A DNA stretch of 64,000 bases from Chlorobium sp. (GCA_005843835.1 SZXZ01000106.1:1-64000), one strand, 5' to 3'; positions 54,324 to 62,733 are shown, numbered from the stretch's first letter. Made by a program: numbers and translations. Notes: a model not told the origin generated them from the sequence alone.

Positions 54324-54484
54324 AGTCTTCAGGTTGCTTAAATATTAATAAAACACAGAATGTCCCTATTGAATATTCAAAAGAAATAAAATAATAGAGC
54401 ACTGAAAAGTATCTCTGAAAGCTGAATAAGGCGGGATTCGTCAGCCAGTACCCGTAAAACAGGCACAAGGTATTAATTTATAAA

Positions 54485-54531
54485 AAAAAGCAACATAAAT
54501 GCAAATACCCTTACCAAAAAACAAGGGTATT
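54485..54531 (-). terminator. Terminator of the efflux/MBL operon
   Basis: Perfect 9-bp stem AATACCCTT/AAGGGTATT (54504-54512 with 54523-54531) whose upstream arm on the minus strand overlaps the stop codon of the metallo-beta-lactamase-fold gene. A T run (complement of 54482-54489) follows after about 14 nt. Confidence 0.6.
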
Positions 54532-55171
54532 ATGCAATACCATGAGCTTTTTTATAGGCGGTCCAGTTCTGTTTTAAATGAAAAAAACCATTGAAATCCT
54601 TCTGAAGAAGAAAAGGATTTGTGGCTAGCTCATGACTGATGGAGGATATAGGTGACACACCATAATCATGTCCAGGGTAAACCTTAGTATGGTCGGGAAG
54701 CAGCATAATGACATGCTGGAGCGATCGGTATTCATCAAGGGCCTGCTCCTCGGTGCCAGTACCTCCTACCTTTCCGGTAAAAAGGGTATCACCGGTAAAA
54801 AGAGCGTCGCCGATATGGATACAGATGCTATCCTTTGTGTGACCGGGGGTGTAAATAATACGGGCTTCAAGTGAGCCAAGAGGAAACCTGGCACCATCAT
54901 CCACCCTGATGCCTGTTGTGGAACAGGTATCACCGTAGAGCAGGGGGGTGACACCTGTCGAATAAGCGATGGTATGATTTCCATTGGTATGATCGTCATG
55001 ACCATGAGTAGAAAAAATATACCTGATGAGATACCCATGATCAACAGCAAACCGAACAATCATACCGGGATCATAAGAGGCATCAATCACCAGTGCTTCA
55101 CCTGAAACCTCATCAGCAACAAGATACCCGAAGTTCCTGTCGCCACCTGTTCGAAACTGTTTGACAATCAT
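54530..55171 (-). CDS. Metallo-beta-lactamase-fold hydrolase (glyoxalase II/persulfide dioxygenase-like)
   Basis: 213 aa. The metal motif STHGHDDHTNGN (HxHxDH) is near residue 55, TPGHTKDSICIHIGDALFTGDTLF follows with a His and the bridging Asp, and VYPGHDYG supplies the last ligand. The fold and layout match glyoxalase II and ETHE1-type persulfide dioxygenases; I cannot separate these by eye. It is the last gene of the CsoR/CstR-like-headed operon, 17 bp after the PII-like gene, with AGAAGGA upstream. The position with a sulfur-type sensor favours a persulfide or thiol-ester substrate, as inference. Confidence 0.85.
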   Translation of the reverse strand: MIVKQFRTGGDRNFGYLVADEVSGEALVIDASYDPGMIVRFAVDHGYLIRYIFSTHGHDDHTNGNHTIAYSTGVTPLLYGDTCSTTGIRVDDGARFPLGSLEARIIYTPGHTKDSICIHIGDALFTGDTLFTGKVGGTGTEEQALDEYRSLQHVIMLLPDHTKVYPGHDYGVSPISSISHELATNPFLLQKDFNGFFHLKQNWTAYKKAHGIA

Positions 55172-55188
55172 GGTAAACTTCCTTCTAA

Positions 55189-55497
55189 TCAGGCAGTTTT
55201 TTCAACGTTCATAAGAAACGCGCGGGCAGGAAAATCTTTGTCCTCCGCTATAGGATTTTTTTCGAGTTCAAGCATAATAGCCTCAGCTTTATCATCATCA
55301 AGAATAGCAAAACATAGTGATGAGTAGGAACCTGCCATCTGATCGGTAGGCCACCAGGCCGCACCCGTTAGTCCTGTTTTTTCACAGTTGCACCCTCTTA
55401 TGTCCATGCTGCTGATCATATGCACCTGATACTCCTGAAAGAGACGCCGCACTTTCGGGCGGGTCTCTTCGTGTCCCATAATAGCTAGAAATTTCAT
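55189..55497 (-). CDS. PII-like small protein next to the RND pump
   Basis: 102 aa, alpha/beta composition (KFLAIMGHEETRPKVRRLF at the start and FAILDDDKAEAIMLELEKN near residue 65-82) like ferredoxin-fold PII/CutA-type regulators. A CxC motif (IRGCNCEKTG, residues 34-43) lies where PII proteins have their flexible loop, and WWPTDQM follows. As I recall, a PII-like group occurs beside heavy-metal RND pump genes; this fits, but the assignment is tentative. It starts 20 bp after the permease stop. Confidence 0.6.
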   Translation of the reverse strand: MKFLAIMGHEETRPKVRRLFQEYQVHMISSMDIRGCNCEKTGLTGAAWWPTDQMAGSYSSLCFAILDDDKAEAIMLELEKNPIAEDKDFPARAFLMNVEKTA

Positions 55498-55517
55498 GAT
55501 CTTGCTGTAGTATACTG

Positions 55518-58500
55518 TTATTTAGATTTTTTTTCAGCCATGTAATAGACAATAGGCACAACCACAAGCGTTAAAATTGTTGAAAGAATACCGCCCCATA
55601 TCAACGATATGGCAAGACCCTGAAAGATAGGATCAAAAAGCATGACAATTGAGCCAATAACCACAGCACCTGACGTCAGAATAATCGGTCGTGTACGTAC
55701 TGCAGCCGACTCAATGACGGCCTGCTTAAGCTCAATTCCTTCCGCCCTGCGGATCTGGATAAAATCAATCAGCAGTACCGAATTCCTTACCATAATACCA
55801 GCAAGAGCAATCATACCGATCATGCTCGTGGCAGTAAAGAAAGCTCCATGCAGCATATGTCCGGGAATAATGCCCACAAGACTCAACGGAATGGCAATCA
55901 TCATGATCAGTGGTGTCTTAAAGGACTGGAACCACCCGATAATCAACAGATAAATAATGACAAGGACAACTGCAAACGCCGTTCCAAGATCTCTGAATAC
56001 TTCAAACGTGATCTGCCACTCTCCGTCCCATTTCATCGAAAGCTTGTCTTCGGTTGTCGGACTTGCCGTATAAAGCGGATTAATTGAATATCCGGCAGGA
56101 AGCTTGAGCTTCTGTATTTTTTTATCCATGTCGAGCATGGCATATACCGGGCTTTCCGTTGCACCGGCAACATCCGCAGTCACATAAACCACCCTGCGAA
56201 GATCCTTGTGGTAAATGCTTTTGTCCTGAATTTTTTCCTCAACCTTCACAAGCTCCGACAAAGGAATCATTTCACCTGCACGCAAACGTGTTGTCAGAGT
56301 TCCCATGCCTTGTGACTGCACAAAAATGCCAGAAAGATCATGCAGGGACGTTCTGTCAGACTGTGGCAGTCGCACCTGGATTGTTACTGGGTCCAGCTCA
56401 TTTGCAGTATGAATCAGCCCTACATCCATACCTGCAAGTGACATACGCAGCGTCTGGGCAATCTGCTCCGCGCTTACTCCTCGGAAAGCAGCCCGCTCTT
56501 TGTTGACTACCAGATTGTAAACCTTCTGGTCGGCTTCAACCAGCCAGTCTATATCAACAACACCCGGAGTCTCTTTAAAAACCTTTTTTACCTCGGTAGC
56601 AAGGGCAATCTGTTCACTCTGTGTCGGCCCGTATATTTCAGCAACAAGTGTTGACATAACAGGAGGACCAGGAGGTATTTCCACAATCTTGGCATTCCCG
56701 TTATAACGCTGTGCAATCTGCTGAACTCCCGGTCTTACTCGTTTGGCTATATCGTGGCTCTGCGCCTTTCGTTCTCCTTTATGAACAAGATTAACCTGGA
56801 TATCGGCCATATTAGCCTTCTGTCGGAGATAGTAGTGACGTACAAGACCGTTGAAATTAATCGGTGCATTGGTTCCGACATAGTATTGATAACTGCTGAC
56901 CTCCGGAATGGTTTTCAAATAGGCGGAAACCTCCTTGGCAACTCTTGCGGTCTGCTCTAGCGAGGTGCCTTCCGGCATATCCAGAATGACCTGAAACTCG
57001 TTTTTGTTATCAAACGGTAGCATCTTCATCTGCACGGCCTTGAGTGGTACCAGTGCAATTGCACCAAACAGCATCAAGCCTACAACACCGAAAGCCATCC
57101 ACCGTTTAACCGGGCTTTCAATAAACGGAGAGAGTATGGTGTTGAATACCTTGTAATACCCTGTTTTGGTAACATCATACTCTTCGTGGTGGCCACTCTC
57201 CGTTTTCAATAGGCGGAATGAAAGCCATGGGGTTGCAATCAGGGCAACGAGAAGTGAAAATATCATGGCAAGTGAAGCGCCAATCGGCATCGGACTCATA
57301 TAAGGTCCCATAAGACCGGAAACAAACACCATCGGGAGCACGGCTGCAATCACCGTAAAGGTTGCCAGAATCGTAGGATTACCTACCTCATTGATAGCAG
57401 TGATGGCTGCCTGCAGTTTTGGCTGTCGCTTCATTGCGAAGTGTCGATGAATGTTCTCCGCAATAATTATGGAATCATCCACCACAATACCGGTAACAAA
57501 TATCAGCGCAAAAAGTGTGACCCTGTTGAGTGAATAATCTAGCAGATAATAGATAAGCAAGGTTAGTGCAAAAGTTATAGGCACCGATGCCAATACAACA
57601 AGTGATCCTCTCCAGCCCAGAAAAAAACCAACAACAATGGTAACGGCTACAACGGCCATAAGCAAATGCTCAAGAAGAGTCATGACCTTCTCAGATGCTG
57701 TCGCTCCGTAATTTCTTGTCTCGGTCACCGTCACGTCAGCTGGAATCACCGTCTGCCTGAGGCCGGAGACCCTTGCCATAACCTTGTCGGCAAGAAGAGA
57801 GGCATCTCCGCCTTTTCGCTTGGCAACCGTCAGAGTCACCGCAGGATACTCACCGGAAACCGAACCATGAGGAGCTGCTGCAGCCCATCCGAAAAAGTTG
57901 TAGTTATTAACCTCTTCCGGCCCGTCAACCACGCTTGCTACATCACGGAGATAAACCGGAGATGCACCGTAGATACCGACTACAATATTGCCGACATCGC
58001 TGGCACTCTCAAGAAACTTTCCTGTACGAACAACAATTTCCTGGTTCATCTGCTTGAAATCACCAGAGGTCATCTGGCTGTTCGCCATCTGCACCTGTCT
58101 GGTTATCTGCAGCGGACTGACGTTATACTTCAATAGTTTTTGTTTGTCAAGTACAATCTTTATCTGACGTTTCAAGCCGCCCTTTATTTCAACATCCCCG
58201 ATATTTTTAATTTTTTTCAGTTCGTCGGCAACCACAACAGCTGTTTTTCGTATCTGAAAAGGATCCTTGCTTTTACTCCAGAAAGTGAGATTAAGCACAG
58301 GAACATCGTCAATTGAGACTTTTTTCATCAACGGAAACTGGACGCCTTGAGGCATCTTATCCATATTTTTCATGAGGGTCGACCAGAGCTTGACCATACT
58401 TTTCTCGGCATCCTCTCCAACTTTATAGCGGACTGTCACCAAGGCTACATCAGGCATAGATGTAGAATAGACATAATCAACGCCGGGAATTTCGGTCAAT

Positions 58501-58724
58501 GTCCTCTCAATCGGCTTGGCAACACGTGCTTCAATCTCGGACGGTGCAGCACCAGGAAAAGGGATAAAAAGATCAACCATTGGCACTACAATCTGGGGCT
58601 CTTCCTCTCGGGGAGTCATAAATGTGGCCATAATTCCCACAAGCAGAGAGGCCACCATCAAGAGTGGCGTAATCTTTGAATTGATAAACTGTTTTGCAAG
58701 TTTACCAGCAATACCTTCATTCAT
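55518..58724 (-). CDS. RND-family efflux permease (AcrB/HAE type)
   Basis: Inner-membrane proton-driven exporter, 1068 aa with the standard two-fold repeat: TM1 near residue 15, large periplasmic loop, TM2-6, then the same again. The proton-relay motif GIVVDDSIIIAENIHRH near residue 413 (two Asp in TM4) is the HAE type, not the metal-type DxxxDGAxxxxEN. This predicts organic or amphiphilic substrates, not metal ions. Its ATG overlaps the stop of the adaptor-like gene (ATGA), so the two are translationally coupled. Confidence 0.92.
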   Translation of the reverse strand: MNEGIAGKLAKQFINSKITPLLMVASLLVGIMATFMTPREEEPQIVVPMVDLFIPFPGAAPSEIEARVAKPIERTLTEIPGVDYVYSTSMPDVALVTVRYKVGEDAEKSMVKLWSTLMKNMDKMPQGVQFPLMKKVSIDDVPVLNLTFWSKSKDPFQIRKTAVVVADELKKIKNIGDVEIKGGLKRQIKIVLDKQKLLKYNVSPLQITRQVQMANSQMTSGDFKQMNQEIVVRTGKFLESASDVGNIVVGIYGASPVYLRDVASVVDGPEEVNNYNFFGWAAAAPHGSVSGEYPAVTLTVAKRKGGDASLLADKVMARVSGLRQTVIPADVTVTETRNYGATASEKVMTLLEHLLMAVVAVTIVVGFFLGWRGSLVVLASVPITFALTLLIYYLLDYSLNRVTLFALIFVTGIVVDDSIIIAENIHRHFAMKRQPKLQAAITAINEVGNPTILATFTVIAAVLPMVFVSGLMGPYMSPMPIGASLAMIFSLLVALIATPWLSFRLLKTESGHHEEYDVTKTGYYKVFNTILSPFIESPVKRWMAFGVVGLMLFGAIALVPLKAVQMKMLPFDNKNEFQVILDMPEGTSLEQTARVAKEVSAYLKTIPEVSSYQYYVGTNAPINFNGLVRHYYLRQKANMADIQVNLVHKGERKAQSHDIAKRVRPGVQQIAQRYNGNAKIVEIPPGPPVMSTLVAEIYGPTQSEQIALATEVKKVFKETPGVVDIDWLVEADQKVYNLVVNKERAAFRGVSAEQIAQTLRMSLAGMDVGLIHTANELDPVTIQVRLPQSDRTSLHDLSGIFVQSQGMGTLTTRLRAGEMIPLSELVKVEEKIQDKSIYHKDLRRVVYVTADVAGATESPVYAMLDMDKKIQKLKLPAGYSINPLYTASPTTEDKLSMKWDGEWQITFEVFRDLGTAFAVVLVIIYLLIIGWFQSFKTPLIMMIAIPLSLVGIIPGHMLHGAFFTATSMIGMIALAGIMVRNSVLLIDFIQIRRAEGIELKQAVIESAAVRTRPIILTSGAVVIGSIVMLFDPIFQGLAISLIWGGILSTILTLVVVPIVYYMAEKKSK

Positions 58725-59140
58725 TTGCTCTGAACCTCCTCAGTCACACGCGGACCCTTTTTTACGGTTACACCTTCATTAAGCGCGGGATTATAGGTTC
58801 CCACAACAAACTCTCCTTTATCCAACCCACCGAGAACAACAAGATCATCTTTCAACAATCGACCTGTTCTTATCCATCGCAGAATCAACCGGTCATCAGC
58901 TCCAACAACAAGAATACCGGTGAGCTCCCCTTTTCGAACTATCGCCGACTTCGGGACAAGCAGAATTTCAGCTCCCCCTGACTCTCCACTTGTTCGAACA
59001 GAAATAATATTTTCAACTGTTACCGGAAGATCCGGCGACCCGTTCTTTACTGACTTCAACTCCTGGCTGCTGCACCCGTAAAAAAAGAGGGGGATTGCAA
59101 CAGAGATAAGCATCAATCTTTTTGTTCCATCAATTCGCAT
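58721..59140 (-). CDS. Miniature lipoprotein, C-terminal part of an RND periplasmic adaptor
   Basis: 139 aa with a signal peptide and lipobox (AIPLFFYGCSS, lipidated Cys23). The rest matches only the end of membrane-fusion proteins: VPKSAIVRKGELTGILVV, then RTGRLLKDDLVVLGGLDKGEFVV and LNEGVTVKKG. That is the membrane-proximal domain; the alpha-hairpin, lipoyl and most of the beta-barrel domain of a normal ~350-aa adaptor are absent. It sits between TolC and the permease exactly where the adaptor gene belongs. It could be a reduced adaptor that still works, or a remnant. Confidence 0.8.
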   Translation of the reverse strand: MRIDGTKRLMLISVAIPLFFYGCSSQELKSVKNGSPDLPVTVENIISVRTSGESGGAEILLVPKSAIVRKGELTGILVVGADDRLILRWIRTGRLLKDDLVVLGGLDKGEFVVGTYNPALNEGVTVKKGPRVTEEVQSK

Positions 59141-59171
59141 TGCGTTCTGTCTCTTCAGTTATTAAATCCTT

Positions 59172-60497
59172 TCAGTTTCCACGGTAATAGGCAAGCTCAC
59201 TTTTAGCCACACACAAATCATACTTCGCCTGGTTCAACCTCATTTTCGCATAGGTATTGGCCTGCTCCCTCATTAAAAGCTCAAAGGTCATAGCCATGCC
59301 TGTTTTATACTGAGCCCCTATATAATCAAGACTGACTTTACTCTCTTCAATTGACTTCCGGGCAACGGCGATTCTTGCTTGAGCAGTTTTCATCGACCGT
59401 ATTGATTTTTTCACTTCAGCAATGCTGCTATTCCTTGTGTTCTCATAGTTATACATTGCCTCGCGCTCCTGGGCTTTCGCTTCCTGGATACGACCGGATG
59501 AAGCCATCCCATCGAAAATGTTCCATTGCACATTCATACCTGCGGCCCAGCTTGAACCACCACTGAAAATATTGTCACTATGCAAGTTGGTCTGCAAGAA
59601 TGCGTTCACACGAGGAAGCCTTGATGCACGGGCCATATCTGCCTGATAACCGGCAATCTGTCTGCTTGTTTCGAGTGCTTTGAGATCAGCTCTATTGTCT
59701 TGAATAGTTTTATCATCCCGCTCTGGCACTACACCCTCAACAACCAGATCATCGGTTGGAACAATAGCCACTGATGCATCGATATGCAGCATCACTTTGA
59801 GGGCATCTGTCGCATCCTTTATCGCATCGTGCAGCATCAACTTCTGTTCCTGAAGCTCTGATAGTCTAACCTCCGTTGAAAGTTTGTCGGACTTTGTCAT
59901 CAATCCTGCACTAAAAGCTTTTGCCGCCTCATTACTGTGCCCCTGCATGGTTTTTATTGACTGTTCGACAGCTTCAATATTTTTTCGTGCAAGGATAAGT
60001 CCGTAGTAGACTTTGCTGACCTGAAAACTGATGGTCTCCTCAGTCCTGACAGCCATATGCTCCTCAGCTTTTTTTGCAGTTAACGCTATGGTCCGGCCTA
60101 GTGCTGCATCAGCGTTATAAACAGGCTGAGTAACCTGAAGAGAAGTATTAAAATCGTTGATAACATTGGGATTATTCAGCTTTTCAGGTAAAAAATCTGT
60201 AGCCTGAATACTGCTCTGTTGCAGTTTAAAGACAAGCGCAGCTCCAGGATCGTTCGTCACCATGAGGGTCTCCGACAAGGTGACTTTCGGTAACGACGAC
60301 TGACGGGTCTGAACCACCCTTGCCTCGGCCTGATCGATGCGGCTGCGAGAAGCCTTAATGGAAGAATTGTTCTGACGGGCCATTGAGATGGCGTCAGTAA
60401 GAGAAAGTTTCATGGTTGTTTCACCGGCATTTGCTTGAAGCGGCAAGCTCAGTGACCCCGCAACACAAAAACCGATCAATGCTTTATATACCTTCAT
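59172..60497 (-). CDS. TolC-family outer membrane efflux protein
   Basis: 441 aa with an N-terminal signal peptide (LIGFCVAGSLSLPLQANAG) and two TolC repeats rich in long helices (ARQNNSSIKASRSRIDQAEARV; SIAEVKKSIRSMKTAQARIAV). It forms the outer-membrane tunnel for the RND pump encoded two genes downstream. It starts 6 bp after the repressor stop and ends 31 bp before the mini-adaptor. Confidence 0.93.
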   Translation of the reverse strand: MKVYKALIGFCVAGSLSLPLQANAGETTMKLSLTDAISMARQNNSSIKASRSRIDQAEARVVQTRQSSLPKVTLSETLMVTNDPGAALVFKLQQSSIQATDFLPEKLNNPNVINDFNTSLQVTQPVYNADAALGRTIALTAKKAEEHMAVRTEETISFQVSKVYYGLILARKNIEAVEQSIKTMQGHSNEAAKAFSAGLMTKSDKLSTEVRLSELQEQKLMLHDAIKDATDALKVMLHIDASVAIVPTDDLVVEGVVPERDDKTIQDNRADLKALETSRQIAGYQADMARASRLPRVNAFLQTNLHSDNIFSGGSSWAAGMNVQWNIFDGMASSGRIQEAKAQEREAMYNYENTRNSSIAEVKKSIRSMKTAQARIAVARKSIEESKVSLDYIGAQYKTGMAMTFELLMREQANTYAKMRLNQAKYDLCVAKSELAYYRGN

Positions 60498-60503
60498 AGT
60501 GTG

Positions 60504-60755
60504 CTACTGTTTTGAAATGAGTTTTAAAATCTTTTCTACACTTTCCGAGTCATCATGATTCATGCACTTCTTAAGGTTACGCTGGAGGACAATCGAAAAG
60601 GTATTGTCAAGAGCGGCCTTTGCTGCCTGAAACTGGATAATAACCTGGGCACATTCCTCTTCCCGTTCAATCATCCTGGTTAATCCCTCAATCTGACCAC
60701 CCACCCTTTTAAGGCGAAGTATCACATCGTTCATTGAATTACCGCTTGTATCCAT
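60504..60755 (-). CDS. CsoR/RcnR/CstR-family (DUF156) repressor
   Basis: All-helical tetrameric repressor family, 83 aa from ATG 60755 (a 132-aa reading includes upstream promoter sequence; another ATG lies 7 codons in). The ligand-sensing residues are Cys35, Asn60 and Cys64: the copper sensors have Cys-His-Cys, so the metal His is Asn here while both Cys keep their 29-residue spacing. That matches two-cysteine CstR persulfide sensors better than Cu(I) CsoR. Its own promoter contains a matching operator. It is the first gene of the efflux/MBL operon. Confidence 0.88.
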   Translation of the reverse strand: MDTSGNSMNDVILRLKRVGGQIEGLTRMIEREEECAQVIIQFQAAKAALDNTFSIVLQRNLKKCMNHDDSESVEKILKLISKQ

Positions 60756-60774
60756 TATAATCAATCGATTTGTA

Positions 60775-60803
60775 ATTATACCCATACCCCGTAAGGGTAT
60801 AAA
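60775..60803 (-). promoter_or_regulatory. Sigma70-type promoter with CsoR-type operator for the efflux operon
   Basis: On the minus strand TTTATA (60803-60798), 17 bp, then a perfect TATAAT (60780-60775). The spacer holds the palindrome ATACCC-TTACG-GGGTAT (60800-60784), the operator type reported for CsoR-like repressors, so bound repressor would block RNA polymerase. The -10 lies 19 bp before the ATG, giving a very short leader without a Shine-Dalgarno site. Confidence 0.75.
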
Positions 60804-60864
60804 AATATTAAAAAAAAGATGAGGAGCAAACAGTTTTATTTTGCCTGCAACAGTGCTTTGAAAA

Positions 60865-61515
60865 TTATCTGAGGCTGGAGATCTTATTTCCTGAGCTTGC
60901 AATAATCATTTCAGGAATGGAGCAGCAAATATCTGACTTCACCTGACAAAGCATGCTTTCGGTTGCCTGCTGCATGATTTGAGACATGATCGTTTCAGTC
61001 ATAAACTTGAGAATGCCTTCAGGCATGAGATTTAAAGGAAAAGTAAGATCAAAATCAAGTGAAATATCAGTATCGAAATAAACTGACGTTCTGTCATCCT
61101 TTTGATGAAGAAGACATATTTCAGAACTTGCCTTGCCTACAAAGGTATGGGGCGAATCTGATTCAAAGTCAGGAAAGTCAAGAACAGGACTCCAGCGAAT
61201 CCACTTGCCTTTACCATTGAAATGAGCTCCGTTTTTTAATTTGGCTGCAAACTTCTTTTGAACGCTTTCATCAAGATCAGCAAGCAAAAAGCTTTCTTCC
61301 TGCTGGCGAACAAAAAAAACTGCAGTAATCGGATGATTTCGAGGATCGGCTACCTGAAATACCCATTGAAATATGTCCAGATGCATAAAATACTTAACAT
61401 TAGTGCAATAAGGATTACACTTGATCAGTTTTTCATGATTTGCAAAATAGACACTTGATTCATGCAAACATGAATCAAGTACGATATGCGCATTACTTTT
61501 ACCAACGACTTCCAT
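60865..61515 (-). CDS. Hypothetical protein, SRPBCC/DUF1997-like
   Basis: 216 aa from ATG 61515 (MEVVGKSNAHIVLDS); an upstream ATG at 61572 adds 19 residues. The pattern of a membrane-free mixed alpha/beta protein with KASSEICLLHQKDDRTSVYFDTDISLDFD resembles coenzyme-Q-binding/START-type SRPBCC proteins such as DUF1997 members of phototrophs. It has several Cys (HESSVYFANHEKLIKCNPYC; DICCSIP). No function is known to me. It is divergent to nothing: it runs the same way as the repressor 110 bp downstream, but the repressor promoter lies between. Confidence 0.65.
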   Translation of the reverse strand: MEVVGKSNAHIVLDSCLHESSVYFANHEKLIKCNPYCTNVKYFMHLDIFQWVFQVADPRNHPITAVFFVRQQEESFLLADLDESVQKKFAAKLKNGAHFNGKGKWIRWSPVLDFPDFESDSPHTFVGKASSEICLLHQKDDRTSVYFDTDISLDFDLTFPLNLMPEGILKFMTETIMSQIMQQATESMLCQVKSDICCSIPEMIIASSGNKISSLR

Positions 61516-61700
61516 GATATACAAAAAAATTAGAGTCCACGAATGATCTGTGGTTTTTCTAACGCTTGCCATGATCAGAGAGTTCCTGACGAAAGCGTTG
61601 AACTCTCCGTAGAAAATTCATATCTGAAAAATTGTCGATGCCTTGCTTTTCTTAAGCTCTAGTGGATCATTGGTACCGCAACAAGCTTATAAGCCCTTTT

Positions 61701-62036
61701 TTATCCTTTTGGTTTCAAGCCTTCAGTGATTTTATCGAGTGATTTTGAAAGCATTTTCAGAGTCATATCAATAACTTTTAATTGCGAAACCCCGATATCA
61801 GCCAAAGAATCACACAAAAACTTGAAGGTTGCAACGGTATCAATAACCGGCTCAGAAGTTGCAGGTGCTGATACTGCTTGTTTAGACTGCCCAGAAGTTC
61901 TCTCTGCGGTAACGGCGGGGGGCCTGTTGGGAGCCTTTTCTGCTGGGGGTGGTTGGGTTATCGAACTCGAATTGTCATTACCGGATAAAGAATCTTTCTT
62001 AAATCTGGCAAAAAAACCGCCTTTTTCTTGTGACAT
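61701..62036 (-). CDS. Hypothetical small protein with low-complexity middle
   Basis: 111 aa from ATG 62036 (MSQEKGGFFARFKKD). Residues ~15-58 are Ser/Pro/Ala-rich and look disordered. The last ~45 residues form a probable amphipathic helix (FLCDSLADIGVSQLKVIDMT then LKMLSKSLDKITEGLKPKG). The helix-and-KPKG ending recalls the small chlorosome envelope proteins, but the resemblance is weak. It lies between the SRPBCC-like gene and the flavodoxin fusion, 1.1 kb from csmB. Confidence 0.6.
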   Translation of the reverse strand: MSQEKGGFFARFKKDSLSGNDNSSSITQPPPAEKAPNRPPAVTAERTSGQSKQAVSAPATSEPVIDTVATFKFLCDSLADIGVSQLKVIDMTLKMLSKSLDKITEGLKPKG

Positions 62037-62103
62037 AATAATAATATTGTTTTTAACATATAAAAATAAAAGCACCGGCTAGACCTATCGAAGCATGTTG
62101 CAA

Positions 62104-62733
62104 TCAGGTTCCACCCAATTCATCCCTTGCGATCTCAAGCATTTCAAGAGTAATTTCCTTATATCCCATTTTATCAGCATACTCTTCAGCCATTGTCCTG
62201 AACCTTGCCTGAAGAAAGGATGGAAGCCCCTGTAGCCATTCCTGCGCTTCTTCAGTCCATTTGGCGGACAAAACTGCCCGCAACTTCAAACTTTTATTGT
62301 ACTCGTGAAGCACATCCAGAACAAATTCGTCTATAACCGTCTTGTCTGAAAGAACATCAGGCGGAAATATTTTTTCAACAAGGATTTTATTTGTAACAAG
62401 ATGGATTTTTAACTGAGGAAGATAAAGAACTGTTGCGATAGTCTCAGAACTGCCGCACATCAGGAACAAAGCCACCTTTTTTCTTTTCAGACTCTTTTTC
62501 AGATTTCCTTGAATCAAGGCTCCCAATAACTGGGAGGAAACAATAAAATTGTACACGGGGGCACCAAGAATAACAAGATCAAAATCCTTGATAAAGCCGT
62601 AATTCGCTAATGCTTTGCATTTTGCCTTTTCAACGTATATCCCTGCTTCCGCTAATTTGAGCCCAATAGTATCTATAAGAGTTTCTGTAGAACCGTTTTT
62701 TGTTCTGCTATCGTACAAAATAACAGCTTTCAT
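62104..62733 (-). CDS. Flavodoxin-like protein fused to a PCP_red-type C-terminal domain
   Basis: 209 aa. Residues 1-~140 are a flavodoxin/FMN-reductase fold: AVILYDSRTKNGSTETLIDT (phosphate loop), LVILGAPVYNF and VALFLMCGSS. Residues ~155-205 (SAKWTEEAQEWLQGLPSFLQ then AEEYADKMGYKEITLEMLEIA) match the small helical domain at the C-terminus of BchB/ChlB, the light-independent protochlorophyllide reductase subunit (PCP_red). This suggests an electron donor or chaperone role around bacteriochlorophyll synthesis, but no enzyme activity is shown. It is divergent to csmB. Confidence 0.8.
   Translation of the reverse strand: MKAVILYDSRTKNGSTETLIDTIGLKLAEAGIYVEKAKCKALANYGFIKDFDLVILGAPVYNFIVSSQLLGALIQGNLKKSLKRKKVALFLMCGSSETIATVLYLPQLKIHLVTNKILVEKIFPPDVLSDKTVIDEFVLDVLHEYNKSLKLRAVLSAKWTEEAQEWLQGLPSFLQARFRTMAEEYADKMGYKEITLEMLEIARDELGGT

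Noticed and set aside
54504..54531. Second ATACCC...GGGTAT pair as a repressor operator
   Set aside because: The half-sites are 14 bp apart instead of 5 and overlap a stop codon at the operon end; a terminator stem explains them better.
57666..58136. 156-aa plus-strand reading frame
   Set aside because: Antisense to the RND permease; Cys/His/Arg-rich shadow.
60756..60902. 49-residue N-terminal extension of the DUF156 repressor
   Set aside because: This stretch holds a TATAAT box and an operator palindrome and has no family similarity, so it is promoter DNA.
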